From: Caryophanales bacterium UBA3668
Lineage (GTDB): Bacteria > Bacillota_I > Bacilli_A > RFN20 > CAG-826
Assembly (NCBI GenBank): GCA_002373085.1
Contig: DFJP01000088.1
Location: 1-14,937, forward strand
DNA length: 14,937 bases
Direction of reading: 5' to 3'
Below the pieces are notes generated by a model. That model searched no databases. It saw nothing but the letters and a program-made list of their open reading frames with translations, and was not told the origin of the DNA. A program made the translations under genes and the position numbers. Shown piece after piece: positions 1-7,327 of the stretch (within the stretch, counting starts at the first letter, position 1; each line of letters begins with the position of its first letter).

Positions 1-1
1 C

Positions 2-739
2 CGTAACTTAGATGAAATTGATGCTTGCATCAAATCCATTAAGGCGGCGTTAGAAGAATTAGAATTTGATACATCAAAAACTAATTTAGCAATCGGAGGA
101 GCTTCTTCCGGTGCTCATTTAGCAATGTTATATTCCTATTCACGCGGAAATCATTCTGTTCTTCCAATTAGATTTGTTATCGACGCGGTTGGACCAGTTG
201 ATATTAAACAAAATGCTTGGAAAGCATTTGCAAATCCTAATGCAGGAAAAGAAGCTGGTATTACCGAAACTGCGATTGCTAGTCAATCATTAGTAGAACT
301 TCCAATCGCTGGAGAAGGCGTTAATTGGAACGAATATCAGACAATGAGAATCGCTAATGGTATGTGTGGTATTCCAAACTCTTTAAGTGATATTGAAGCT
401 TCCGCTGATGAAAATAAAGAACATATTGCTCATCCTAACGCTGCATCCCATTCCATTACTGATGCTAATGGAGGAGAAGATCAATTATCAGTCACATATT
501 GGCTTAATAAAGGAATTAATAGTTATCCAATCATCTGTGCTTACGCTGGTATGGATTCTATCGTTGGAATTAACCAATACGCCACTCTTCATCCAGTTCT
601 AGAAGATTTACACATTCAAAATGATTTCATCTATTTCAAGGATTGTGATCACACCGATATCAAGCCTGAAAAAGATGCTGAAGCATATACCACTTTAATC
701 AACACTATTGATAACTGGTGTAACACTCTTAGTGTCTAG
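2..739 (+). CDS. Alpha/beta-hydrolase (esterase/lipase-like), 5'-truncated by window edge
   Basis: The frame is open from base 2 to a TAG at 737-739, giving 245 residues, so the gene starts outside the window; the ATG at 125 is internal. The visible part has the GxSxG nucleophile elbow (GASSG, Ser about residue 35 of the visible part) followed by the helix AHLAMLYSY. Later come an Asp in AGMDSIVG (about 184) and a His in DCDHTD (about 217). These are in the order and spacing of a Ser-Asp-His triad, as in alpha/beta-hydrolases of the BD-FAE/esterase type. The missing N-terminus would carry the oxyanion-hole strand. No signal peptide can be judged. The substrate is unknown; carboxyl-ester hydrolysis is the family role. 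It is the only plus-strand gene and converges on fba. Confidence 0.8.
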   Translation, partial: RNLDEIDACIKSIKAALEELEFDTSKTNLAIGGASSGAHLAMLYSYSRGNHSVLPIRFVIDAVGPVDIKQNAWKAFANPNAGKEAGITETAIASQSLVELPIAGEGVNWNEYQTMRIANGMCGIPNSLSDIEASADENKEHIAHPNAASHSITDANGGEDQLSVTYWLNKGINSYPIICAYAGMDSIVGINQYATLHPVLEDLHIQNDFIYFKDCDHTDIKPEKDAEAYTTLINTIDNWCNTLSV

Positions 740-755
740 CTTCTATGCAATAGAA

Positions 756-786
756 AAAAGTACCTCATCATTGACGAGGTACTTTT
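756..786. terminator. Bidirectional intrinsic terminator between convergent genes
   Basis: A perfect 11-bp inverted repeat (AAAAGTACCTC / GAGGTACTTTT) flanks a 9-base loop. The plus-strand side ends in TTTTCATT. The minus-strand side runs into CTTTTTTCTA. It lies 16 bases after the hydrolase stop and 17 bases after the aldolase stop, so it can end transcription from both sides. Confidence 0.9.
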
Positions 787-803
787 CATTTGGTTTTTAA
801 ATA

Positions 804-1778
804 TTAGAGCTTGTCGTTTGAACCAAGAACTTCAGTGATCTTGTGCTTAACAATTTCTTTAACATAAGCACGGCCATCACCACAGTATTGACGTGGGTCA
901 AAGTGTTCTGGATGGTTATCGAAGTGTTCTCTAATTCCAGCAGTCATTGCTAAGCGGAGGTCACTATCGATATTGATCTTACAAACGGCCATTCTTGCGG
1001 CTTGTCTGAGTTGTTCTTCTGGAACACCAACAGCGTCTTTAAGTGCTCCACCGTGAGCGTTAATGATATCAACGTATTCTTGGTTAACAGAGCTACTTCC
1101 GTGGAGAACGATTGGGAATCCTGGGAGTCTCTTGCTGACTTCTTCTAAGATGTCAAATCTTAGAGGTGGAGGTAAGAGTCTTCCTGTTTTTGGATCTCTT
1201 GTGCATTGTTCTGGTCTGAACTTATAAGCACCATGGCTTGTTCCGATAGCGATAGCTAAGCTATCAACACCAGTTCTACGAACGAACTCTTCAACTTGTT
1301 CTGGTCTGGTATAGCTTTCTGCACCATGTTCGACTTTAACATCATCTTCGATACCTGCTAAGGTTCCGAGTTCAGCTTCAACTGTGACGTATGGGACGTG
1401 AGCATGAGCGTATTCAACAACCTTACGTGTGATAGCGATGTTTTCTTCGAATGGTTTGCTAGAGCAGTCAATCATGACTGAGGTGAAACCACCATCGATA
1501 CAATCTTTACAAATTTCGAAATCTGCGCCGTGGTCTAAGTGGAGAACGATTGGTAAGCCTGTGTCTTCGACAGCAGCTTCAACCATTTTCTTTAAGTAGA
1601 TTGGTTTAGCGTACTTTCTTGCTCCAGCAGAAACCTGAAGAATAACTGGAGAATTGCATTCTTTTGCAGCTTCTGTAATCGCTTGAACGATTTCCATACT
1701 GTTGCAGTTAAAAGCACCAATGGCGTATCCGCCTTTATATGCTTTTTCAAACATTTCTTTTGAATTAACTAGTGGCAT
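804..1778 (-). CDS. fba: Class II fructose-1,6-bisphosphate aldolase
   Basis: This cytosolic glycolytic/gluconeogenic enzyme interconverts fructose-1,6-bisphosphate with dihydroxyacetone phosphate and glyceraldehyde-3-phosphate. The 324-residue protein is full length. It has the class II zinc and catalytic motif HLDHG (His80, catalytic Asp82, zinc-ligand His83), VEAELG with Glu135, GTSHG with zinc-ligand His182, and LHGSS (His226 and the phosphate-binding Gly-Ser-Ser). The C-terminal DSDLRLA segment also matches the family. The start is supported by GGAAG about 8 bases upstream and by the N-terminal pattern MPLVNSKEMF. It lies 76 bases downstream of the 916-residue repeat-protein gene on the same strand, with no terminator between them and a possible own promoter. 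It ends at the bidirectional terminator. I see no anomalies. Confidence 0.97.
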   Translation of the reverse strand: MPLVNSKEMFEKAYKGGYAIGAFNCNSMEIVQAITEAAKECNSPVILQVSAGARKYAKPIYLKKMVEAAVEDTGLPIVLHLDHGADFEICKDCIDGGFTSVMIDCSSKPFEENIAITRKVVEYAHAHVPYVTVEAELGTLAGIEDDVKVEHGAESYTRPEQVEEFVRRTGVDSLAIAIGTSHGAYKFRPEQCTRDPKTGRLLPPPLRFDILEEVSKRLPGFPIVLHGSSSVNQEYVDIINAHGGALKDAVGVPEEQLRQAARMAVCKINIDSDLRLAMTAGIREHFDNHPEHFDPRQYCGDGRAYVKEIVKHKITEVLGSNDKL

Positions 1779-1803
1779 GTTTTTTACTTCCTTTTCGCTT
1801 GGT

Positions 1804-1809
1804 ATTATA
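1804..1809 (-). promoter_or_regulatory. Possible -10 box for fba
   Basis: TATAAT on the minus strand, 25 bases before the fba ATG. There is no good -35 hexamer at 16-18 bases, and the 76-base gap is extremely AT-rich, so a chance match is quite possible. fba may instead be read through from the gene upstream. Confidence 0.35.
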
Positions 1810-1854
1810 TAATAATTGATAAATTATTGTATATTAATTTGATAATAAGATTTT

Positions 1855-4605
1855 TTAATTCGCGATAAGTGGGACTAATGCTTCGATAACTTCTAATAAT
1901 TCAGAGATTGTTAAATCGCCAATTTTTTCTCCACCATGTGGAATTGGATATGTATAAACATTATTTTTTAAAACTGCGTCTAAATTGAAGTTAACATCTA
2001 AATATCCCGCATCAGCTAAATCTCTGATCTTCTCGCTTTTAATATGGTAATTCATATTGTTAACGAATTTATCCATATCATTAACTGTGTATGTATAACC
2101 TAATTTAGGTAGGAATTTCTTATATTCGTCTTTAAAGACTTCACCACTTTCAGTGAATAAGAACCAATATGATGTATCAAACTTCTTTGCTTCATTTGAA
2201 GTGATAGTCATATCATATCCGCTTGCTGAAACAGTTGTTTCATTATTTGTTTCACTAAATACTTCTGTTCCACCATATGCACTTCCTGTTAAATATTGGT
2301 AACCTTGTTTAACTGCAGCGTCGATACTAGAAGTAGAATACGCACTACTTTCGTTATAGAGATAATCAATGAAATAGACTTGCTTAGCTTTATCAAAGAT
2401 AAAGTTAATCTTACCCGCTAAAGAGGTTCTATCAGTGGTGATTCTTCCAGTAACAGCGCTTCCAGTTGTGGCTGGGAAGCTTGTGGTTTTAAGATTACCA
2501 CTGCTATCTAAGTCTTCGTCTTTAACTGGGATAGTAATTCTAATGGAGTTTCTACTATCTGCTCCAGTGCCAGTAGCAAAGACATCATCACCAAATAAAT
2601 CTAATAAATTAAGATTTTCTAAAGCGTATTGTAAGTTGTTTTTGCCAGCGCCAAAAACGGTAACACCTGCTAAAGACTTTAAGATATTTGAACTTGATGG
2701 ATCAATATCAATGATTTCAGCAAGAGTTAAACCTTCTAATGTTCCTTGGATTTCGCTTAATTTACAATATCTTAAGTTTTGTAATATGAGTGGAGAACTA
2801 GAATCGATGGTAATCGCATCTTCTAAGACGATGTTATCTAATAAAGCATTAGCAATTGCATCTCCATCATTAATATTTTCGTTCCTTGCTTCATATAATA
2901 AGTCACCTGGATTAAGATCCATGACATCACCAAGTTTTAATGTATTTAAATCACTAGATAATGAATTTAAGGTTGAACCACCATTAATAAGTGCTGCTAG
3001 CACTTTTGGAGTAGAAGCATCAACATCAAATAAATCGCTTAATAAGATATCTCCAAAGTGAGCTCCGATTTCATTAATTGGGCAATCCATTGCGGTTGAA
3101 TTAACGATTCCATAAATCATCGAAGTTGGATCATCTGCTTCAATGACATCTTTTAGTTTTAAAGTATCAATCTTATCCCCAATTGTTCCAATTGTGGCAG
3201 GATTTGGATCAGAACATAACACAGTTAAGATTTGGTTTCCAGTTGGATCAATAATGCTACTTAATGGAATAGAGTTAATTGTAGCTTGATCAGAAAGATC
3301 TCCAATAGTTGCGTCATTTCCTTTAACATCAATTACTGCGGAAAGGATTTTGTTATTTGCGATATCGGTCGCACTAAAGATATCAGTGATCTTAACTGTA
3401 GATATATCTAAGGTAGATAAATCACCGAGAGTTTCATCTTTAAAAGCGTAGAGGATATCTCCAGTAGTAATATCTGGGAAGACATCTAACACGGTTAACT
3501 GTAAGATTTTGGTGTTATCAGCGGTTAATTCTCCAATAGTACAGCCAGTGTCTGCTAAAGCTTTAACGATACCACCAGCATCTGGGAAGAGGTCACTAAG
3601 AAGTAAACCATCAACAAATCCAGGAGCGGTTAATTCATTAAAGGTATTGTTTCCAATGGCTTGTAAGAAAGCGGAAGAACCACTAACATCTAAAACATCG
3701 CTAATCTTTAAAGACATGATGTTATCAAAATCACATAAATCATCAATGGTCCAGTGATTTGTAATAATAGTTTGAATTAATGGGTTATTAGCAGCGTCAG
3801 GATTACCATCAAATAGAGGTCCAATCTCTAAAGAGGTAATCTTACTCATATCTGATAAATCATTAATCGTATAATCATTCATTTGAGCGAGGAAAGGATT
3901 AGAAGATGTATCAACGATTGATCCTAAAGTAATCGCATTCATGATGTCATCCATAAATGCATTTGGATCTTGCATGATGTCATATAAGGTGTTTTTGTGA
4001 TCGGTATCAATTACATAATGGCCGCTACCTTCTGGTTCTTCTTTAAGTCCATAGCAAAGATATTCAAGAAGTCCATCAATTTGGCTTGGATCATCAAAGA
4101 AGTTATAAAGAGTAATACCACTTTCAACTGCTCTAGGAATATAGTCAGAGATTGATTCATTATGGTCATATTCTGTCTCAGGACGAGAAGATGAAGAATC
4201 AAGTTGGAATGGTTTAATACTTAATTCATTCCAATCAAATTCAAAACCAATCGCATCACGTAAGGCTGGATTAACTTTTTCAGTAACAGTCTTTTCAATA
4301 ATTGGAGATACTTTGTTTAAGTCTCCAAGAGTTTCAAATTTACGAGTTGTTAATTTGGTAATCGCGGATAATAAAGTATCGTTGATAAATTCTTCACCAA
4401 CGTATTCGTTTGGATCTCCACCAGTCATAGCCACTAAATCTTTGAGTTTAATGACAGAGCCAGTAATAACAACTGCTAAGCCAATTGTGACGATGCAGGA
4501 GATAAATCCGGTAAACCACATTAAGAAATATTTCCAACCATTGTGTTTTCTTTTTTCTCTTTTTGGTGCAACACTTCCACCATCTTTTCTTGTAATCTCA
4601 GCCAT
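1855..4605 (-). CDS. Membrane-anchored extracellular repeat protein, family not recognised
   Basis: 916 residues. A short basic cytosolic tail (KREKRKHNGWK) precedes one transmembrane segment at about residues 26-50; the remainder is predicted to be outside the cell. Residues about 236-672 form a degenerate tandem array of roughly twelve units of 35-41 residues. The consensus is hydrophobic-hydrophobic-x-Ala-(Ile/Leu), then Thr-(Ile/Leu)-(Gly/Asn)-(Asp/Glu)-Leu, then Leu-x-(Leu/Ile)-x-Asp-(Ile/Val)-(Leu/Phe/Ile)-Asp. A related unit lies near 75-106 (TLGDL) and a last half-unit near 895-905 (KIGDL). Residues about 680-890 are a non-repetitive, probably beta-rich domain. The start has an ideal SD and the basic-plus-TM N-terminus. 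The gene directly follows surE. I do not recognise the family. A surface scaffold or adhesive role is possible but unproven. Confidence 0.85.
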   Translation of the reverse strand: MAEITRKDGGSVAPKREKRKHNGWKYFLMWFTGFISCIVTIGLAVVITGSVIKLKDLVAMTGGDPNEYVGEEFINDTLLSAITKLTTRKFETLGDLNKVSPIIEKTVTEKVNPALRDAIGFEFDWNELSIKPFQLDSSSSRPETEYDHNESISDYIPRAVESGITLYNFFDDPSQIDGLLEYLCYGLKEEPEGSGHYVIDTDHKNTLYDIMQDPNAFMDDIMNAITLGSIVDTSSNPFLAQMNDYTINDLSDMSKITSLEIGPLFDGNPDAANNPLIQTIITNHWTIDDLCDFDNIMSLKISDVLDVSGSSAFLQAIGNNTFNELTAPGFVDGLLLSDLFPDAGGIVKALADTGCTIGELTADNTKILQLTVLDVFPDITTGDILYAFKDETLGDLSTLDISTVKITDIFSATDIANNKILSAVIDVKGNDATIGDLSDQATINSIPLSSIIDPTGNQILTVLCSDPNPATIGTIGDKIDTLKLKDVIEADDPTSMIYGIVNSTAMDCPINEIGAHFGDILLSDLFDVDASTPKVLAALINGGSTLNSLSSDLNTLKLGDVMDLNPGDLLYEARNENINDGDAIANALLDNIVLEDAITIDSSSPLILQNLRYCKLSEIQGTLEGLTLAEIIDIDPSSSNILKSLAGVTVFGAGKNNLQYALENLNLLDLFGDDVFATGTGADSRNSIRITIPVKDEDLDSSGNLKTTSFPATTGSAVTGRITTDRTSLAGKINFIFDKAKQVYFIDYLYNESSAYSTSSIDAAVKQGYQYLTGSAYGGTEVFSETNNETTVSASGYDMTITSNEAKKFDTSYWFLFTESGEVFKDEYKKFLPKLGYTYTVNDMDKFVNNMNYHIKSEKIRDLADAGYLDVNFNLDAVLKNNVYTYPIPHGGEKIGDLTISELLEVIEALVPLIAN
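2590..3900 (-). repeat. Array of about twelve 35-41-residue protein repeats
   Basis: Within the 916-residue protein, the T-[IL]-x-[DE]-L-like motif recurs at about residues 246 (TINDL), 286 (TIDDL), 321 (TFNEL), 356 (TIGEL), 392 (TLGDL), 433 (TIGDL), 471 (TIGTI), 509 (PINEI), 545 (TLNSL) and 615 (KLSEI). Each is followed 15-20 residues later by a motif such as LKISDVLD, LLLSDLFP, LKLKDVIE or LTLAEIID. Spacing is 35-41 residues. The unit at about 578-600 is more diverged. The copies differ at protein level and the DNA is not identical, so the array is old. Confidence 0.75.
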
Positions 4606-4614
4606 AGAAGCTTT

Positions 4615-4620
4615 CCTCCT
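4615..4620 (-). promoter_or_regulatory. Shine-Dalgarno of the 916-residue repeat protein
   Basis: Minus-strand AGGAGG, 9 bases before the ATG at 4605. It fixes the start. Its first base is also the last base of the TAA that ends the downstream part of the surE frame (4620-4622), so the two genes are packed as one translation-coupled unit. Confidence 0.85.
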
Positions 4621-4811
4621 TAATCAAGGGTTCTTTTTATTTTTGTGATAGAGACAATTGAGTGATATACGCTATATACATCAGAATCTAATTCATCGCA
4701 TTTAGAATCATTAATATCTCTAGTTGCATAATAATGATCTTTGCTAGATTCGATGTAATATGTTGTTTCTTTGCGGTAATAGATATGAGTAAGTCTTATA
4801 TCTTCTACCTT
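4620..4811 (-). pseudogene. surE: Detached C-terminal part of SurE, in frame after an internal TAA
   Basis: Reading on in the same frame past the TAA at 4812-4814 gives 63 further codons before a second TAA at 4620-4622. The translation begins KVEDIRLTHIYY and ends in ELDSDVYSVYHSIVSITKI and a short basic tail. That matches the usual SurE C-terminus, where an Asp-Val pair is followed about ten residues later by an SxTPL-like strand (here SITKI). With it, the protein would be 223 residues plus the stop-codon position, near the normal 240-260. The piece has no start or SD of its own. It is either a dead 3' end, a readthrough extension, or evidence of a sequence error at the stop. Confidence 0.75.
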
Positions 4812-5294
4812 TTACCCTAATGGGAAATTGACGTTTAAGCTATATTCAGTAGATAACAAGTTGTTATCCATAATATATTTCATAACTTGGTTTAAGTGAT
4901 TTCTTACGATATCGAAGTTATTCTCACAGCTAATTGCAATAGCAGGTATTCGATATGTAAGAGCTTGTAAAGTTGCTCCGATTGTACCGGAATACATCGT
5001 GTCATATGAGATATTTAATCCATGATTACAACCAGAAACCACTAAATCGAATTTTGTGTCTAATGAAGATAGACCAAAGGCCACACAATCAGCAGGAGCA
5101 GCATCCATGACAAAGGTATGATTGTTTATCTTAATTACTTCATTAGGAACTCCAATAGTAATTGATACCGATTTAGCGGATTGAGTGACTTTAGGAGCAA
5201 CGATAATTACTCGATGTTCTTTAGACAATAAGTCATAAAGAAGATTGATTCCTTCTGCTAAATAGCCATCATCATTAGTGAGCAAAATATTCAT
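4812..5294 (-). CDS. surE: 5'/3'-nucleotidase SurE (survival protein), cut short by an in-frame stop
   Basis: SurE is a metal-dependent cytosolic phosphatase acting on nucleoside monophosphates and, in some species, short polyphosphate. The N-terminal 160 residues hold the full active-site set. These are NDDG with the metal-binding Asp8-Asp9, Ser39 in the TQSAKSVS loop, the APADC motif (66-70), SGCNHGLN with Asn90, and YSGTIGATLQA (101-111). The frame then meets TAA directly after NVNFPLG, where normal SurE continues for about 90 residues. The missing part, which forms the dimer-swapping C-terminal arm in known structures, is encoded just beyond the stop in the same frame. The start is set by the conserved MNILLTNDDG; I see no clear SD. 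It sits after a terminator and immediately before the 916-residue repeat-protein gene. Confidence 0.88.
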   Translation of the reverse strand: MNILLTNDDGYLAEGINLLYDLLSKEHRVIIVAPKVTQSAKSVSITIGVPNEVIKINNHTFVMDAAPADCVAFGLSSLDTKFDLVVSGCNHGLNISYDTMYSGTIGATLQALTYRIPAIAISCENNFDIVRNHLNQVMKYIMDNNLLSTEYSLNVNFPLG

Positions 5295-5367
5295 AGTATA
5301 AATTTACAATAAAAGAGATAACAACAAAATAACTAATTGAGTTATTTACAAATATTTAACATAAAAA

Positions 5368-5394
5368 AATCAAGTATCACTAAGACACTTGATT
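5368..5394 (-). terminator. Intrinsic terminator after the 8-TM protein gene
   Basis: The minus strand reads AATCAAGTG-TCTTAGTGA-TACTTGATT followed by a run of seven further T. The core is an 8-bp perfect stem (AATCAAGT/ACTTGATT), 18 bases after the stop at 5413. It separates the YhhN-phosphoesterase-8TM unit from surE. Confidence 0.88.
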
Positions 5395-5412
5395 AATTTA
5401 TTTAAGAGTTGA

Positions 5413-6315
5413 TTATTCTGTCACTTCTTCTTTTTTAAAGAAAATTCCAAAACTTTGAAGAATAAGGACTGTTCCTACCGCTAAGGTGGCAACAATATGA
5501 ATAAAGGTTTCTATTGGCATACTCGCTAATCTCTCTAGTGGCATACAAGGAGAAACAGCAGAAATAAATGTTGAATCATTTATGCCAAGAACGATAACCG
5601 CTGCTGATAAACCAATAGTTAACGTAACCATCGCGCATGTAGCAATTTTATCTGCTAAAGTTGTAACCTTGGCAATCTTGAACCACACTAAGACTTTATA
5701 AACCAGCATGAAGAATGGAGTGATCATAAAGAAATAGAATGGAGCGGTTAAATCAAATGTTCTCCAATTGATAAATGTTGGAGAAACGATAAATAAACCA
5801 AAGCGATATAACGCTAAAGAAACAAATAACCACCAGCCGATATTTCTAAATACTCTAGCGACTGTAACTTTATTCTTTTTCTCATCTTCAGGCATCTTCT
5901 TAACATAAAGAAGTAAAGTAACAACACTTCCTGCAATAATGAGAACGTGAAGAACCATAAAGATGATTAAATAGCTTGGGAATGGATAAGGTTTAGTAAA
6001 TGAATGATAAGTAACAATACCTGCTAATAAAGCGCCAATTAATCCAACACCAGAACTAATCGCAATAGTAAGGAGATTGACCTTAAATAATTTCTTGTGT
6101 GTTTTTTCACTTACAAAGTAACCAATGACCGCTAAGAAAAGTGCTATAACATCAACAGTTAATGCCGCAGCAGGAAGAGTAACAAATAATCCTGTAATCA
6201 TTCCAGCAGAGATATTTGCCACATCTCCAAAGAACATATTTCCTGCTAAAACAAGCAAGAGACTGGCTAAAATGCCTAAAACTGTAACAGAGATAAGTCC
6301 AATTGTCTTTTTCAT
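5413..6315 (-). CDS. Eight-transmembrane protein of unknown function
   Basis: 300 residues. Hydrophobic segments lie at about 5-25, 40-67, 80-104, 113-137, 158-178, 190-213, 224-244 and 268-291, joined by short basic loops (SEKTHKK, KKMPEDEKKNK). The tail KKEEVTE is charged, so both ends are probably cytosolic. No transporter, enzyme or channel motif could be recognised; the loop between TM7 and TM8 (SPCMPLERLASMP) is probably outside and holds the only conspicuous Cys-Pro-rich stretch. The ATG is 2 bases after the stop of the metallophosphoesterase gene. Its SD (GAGG, 6326-6329) lies inside that gene, so the two are almost certainly co-translated. A terminator follows. Function is unknown; the context suggests a membrane partner of the phosphoesterase lipoprotein. 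Confidence 0.85.
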   Translation of the reverse strand: MKKTIGLISVTVLGILASLLLVLAGNMFFGDVANISAGMITGLFVTLPAAALTVDVIALFLAVIGYFVSEKTHKKLFKVNLLTIAISSGVGLIGALLAGIVTYHSFTKPYPFPSYLIIFMVLHVLIIAGSVVTLLLYVKKMPEDEKKNKVTVARVFRNIGWWLFVSLALYRFGLFIVSPTFINWRTFDLTAPFYFFMITPFFMLVYKVLVWFKIAKVTTLADKIATCAMVTLTIGLSAAVIVLGINDSTFISAVSPCMPLERLASMPIETFIHIVATLAVGTVLILQSFGIFFKKEEVTE

Positions 6316-6317
6316 AA

Positions 6318-7286
6318 TTAGAGTACCTCGCTATATTTGTGGTAGATAGGATTCTCAACAGAGAATTTACCTGTGTTATCAATAACGATAACTTGTCCAC
6401 CGAGCATTACATCTTCGTAATAAATTCTATTAGTGGCTTTAACGCCATAAGCAAAGAGAATACCCTCATATTCTGCTCTAAAGTTATTAACGTGGTCATG
6501 TCCAAAGAACATACCTTCGGTAGATCCTGCATCATGTATCACTTTAAAGAATCCAGAATTGTATTTTGGAGGACATGTATTTTCGTTCTTCTCACCATAG
6601 ATAACATTGCCTTCATCAAAGGCGTTATCTACTTCTGGAAGAGGAATGTGATAATACATTGTTGATTTGTAATTACCATATTGTGTTTTGGTAGCATCTA
6701 CCAATCTAGAATACCAATCAATTTGATTTTGATGGAAATAGTCATAGCCGTTGTAATCTAATCCGTAATGATATCTATTCGAATCCATCACGATTACTTG
6801 GTGAACGAGGTTAGTGCCATTCATTAAGTTAATTGCAAAGTTCGCATTGCCATCAACATCATCATCTTGGAGGTCAATAAACTTACAGTTATGACCATAG
6901 TTATTAAGAACATCTGTGACCCAGTCAATTGAGAAATAAACTTGTTCATCATGGTTACCCCAAGTAAGTGTCCAAGGGATATTATGGCTATCCATCCAGT
7001 TAAAGAATCTAAGAGCGGTTCCTTTGGATGCAAATGTGAAGACGTCACCTGTCACTACAATAAGATTTGGGTGAGCTTCTTCAATTGTGAGATCCATGAA
7101 TTTGTATTGTAATTCTTGATCATCTTTGTCTCCAATATGTGTATCTGTTAATTGGAGAATGCGGAAATTATCTGTGTATGGGAGCTCTAAAATATAATCA
7201 CTAATTTCGTGATGTACTCCTCTAGCGCCACAAGACGTAAGTGCTAATAGGGAAGCCCCAAACAAAGAAAGATATTTTTTCTTCAT
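6318..7286 (-). CDS. Calcineurin-like metallophosphoesterase lipoprotein
   Basis: The 322-residue protein begins with a lipoprotein signal (basic KKK, hydrophobic core, lipobox LTSC with Cys19), so it is predicted to be tethered outside the membrane. The dinuclear-metal phosphoesterase motifs are complete and in order: DTH (Asp48, His50), GD (Asp81), GNHDE (Asn111, His112), a His in YYHIPLPE (213), and GHDH (His263, His265) followed by VNN. This layout resembles the bacterial and yeast DCR2-type purple-acid-phosphatase-like branch. The substrate is unknown; phosphomonoesters or diesters at the cell surface are likely. Start: AGGAG 10 bases upstream. It sits 41 bases after the YhhN-like gene and 2 bases before the 8-TM gene, apparently in one transcription unit. 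Confidence 0.92.
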   Translation of the reverse strand: MKKKYLSLFGASLLALTSCGARGVHHEISDYILELPYTDNFRILQLTDTHIGDKDDQELQYKFMDLTIEEAHPNLIVVTGDVFTFASKGTALRFFNWMDSHNIPWTLTWGNHDEQVYFSIDWVTDVLNNYGHNCKFIDLQDDDVDGNANFAINLMNGTNLVHQVIVMDSNRYHYGLDYNGYDYFHQNQIDWYSRLVDATKTQYGNYKSTMYYHIPLPEVDNAFDEGNVIYGEKNENTCPPKYNSGFFKVIHDAGSTEGMFFGHDHVNNFRAEYEGILFAYGVKATNRIYYEDVMLGGQVIVIDNTGKFSVENPIYHKYSEVL

Positions 7287-7327
7287 TCAAATATAACTCC
7301 TTTTTTCCTTTTATTAGAATAATATTT

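Noticed and set aside
2435..3061. A 208-codon plus-strand open frame
   Set aside because: It lies antisense to the repeat array, has no SD, and its composition mirrors the repeats; it is a shadow of the real gene.
4313..4648. A 111-codon plus-strand open frame
   Set aside because: It is antisense to the start of the 916-residue gene and its SD, with no protein-like features.
4620..4814. A frameshift in surE
   Set aside because: The downstream SurE-like codons are in exactly the same frame as the upstream part, so one stop codon, not an indel, separates them.
5295..5300. TATACT on the minus strand as the -10 box of surE
   Set aside because: It abuts the ATG, so transcription would begin inside the gene past the conserved start.
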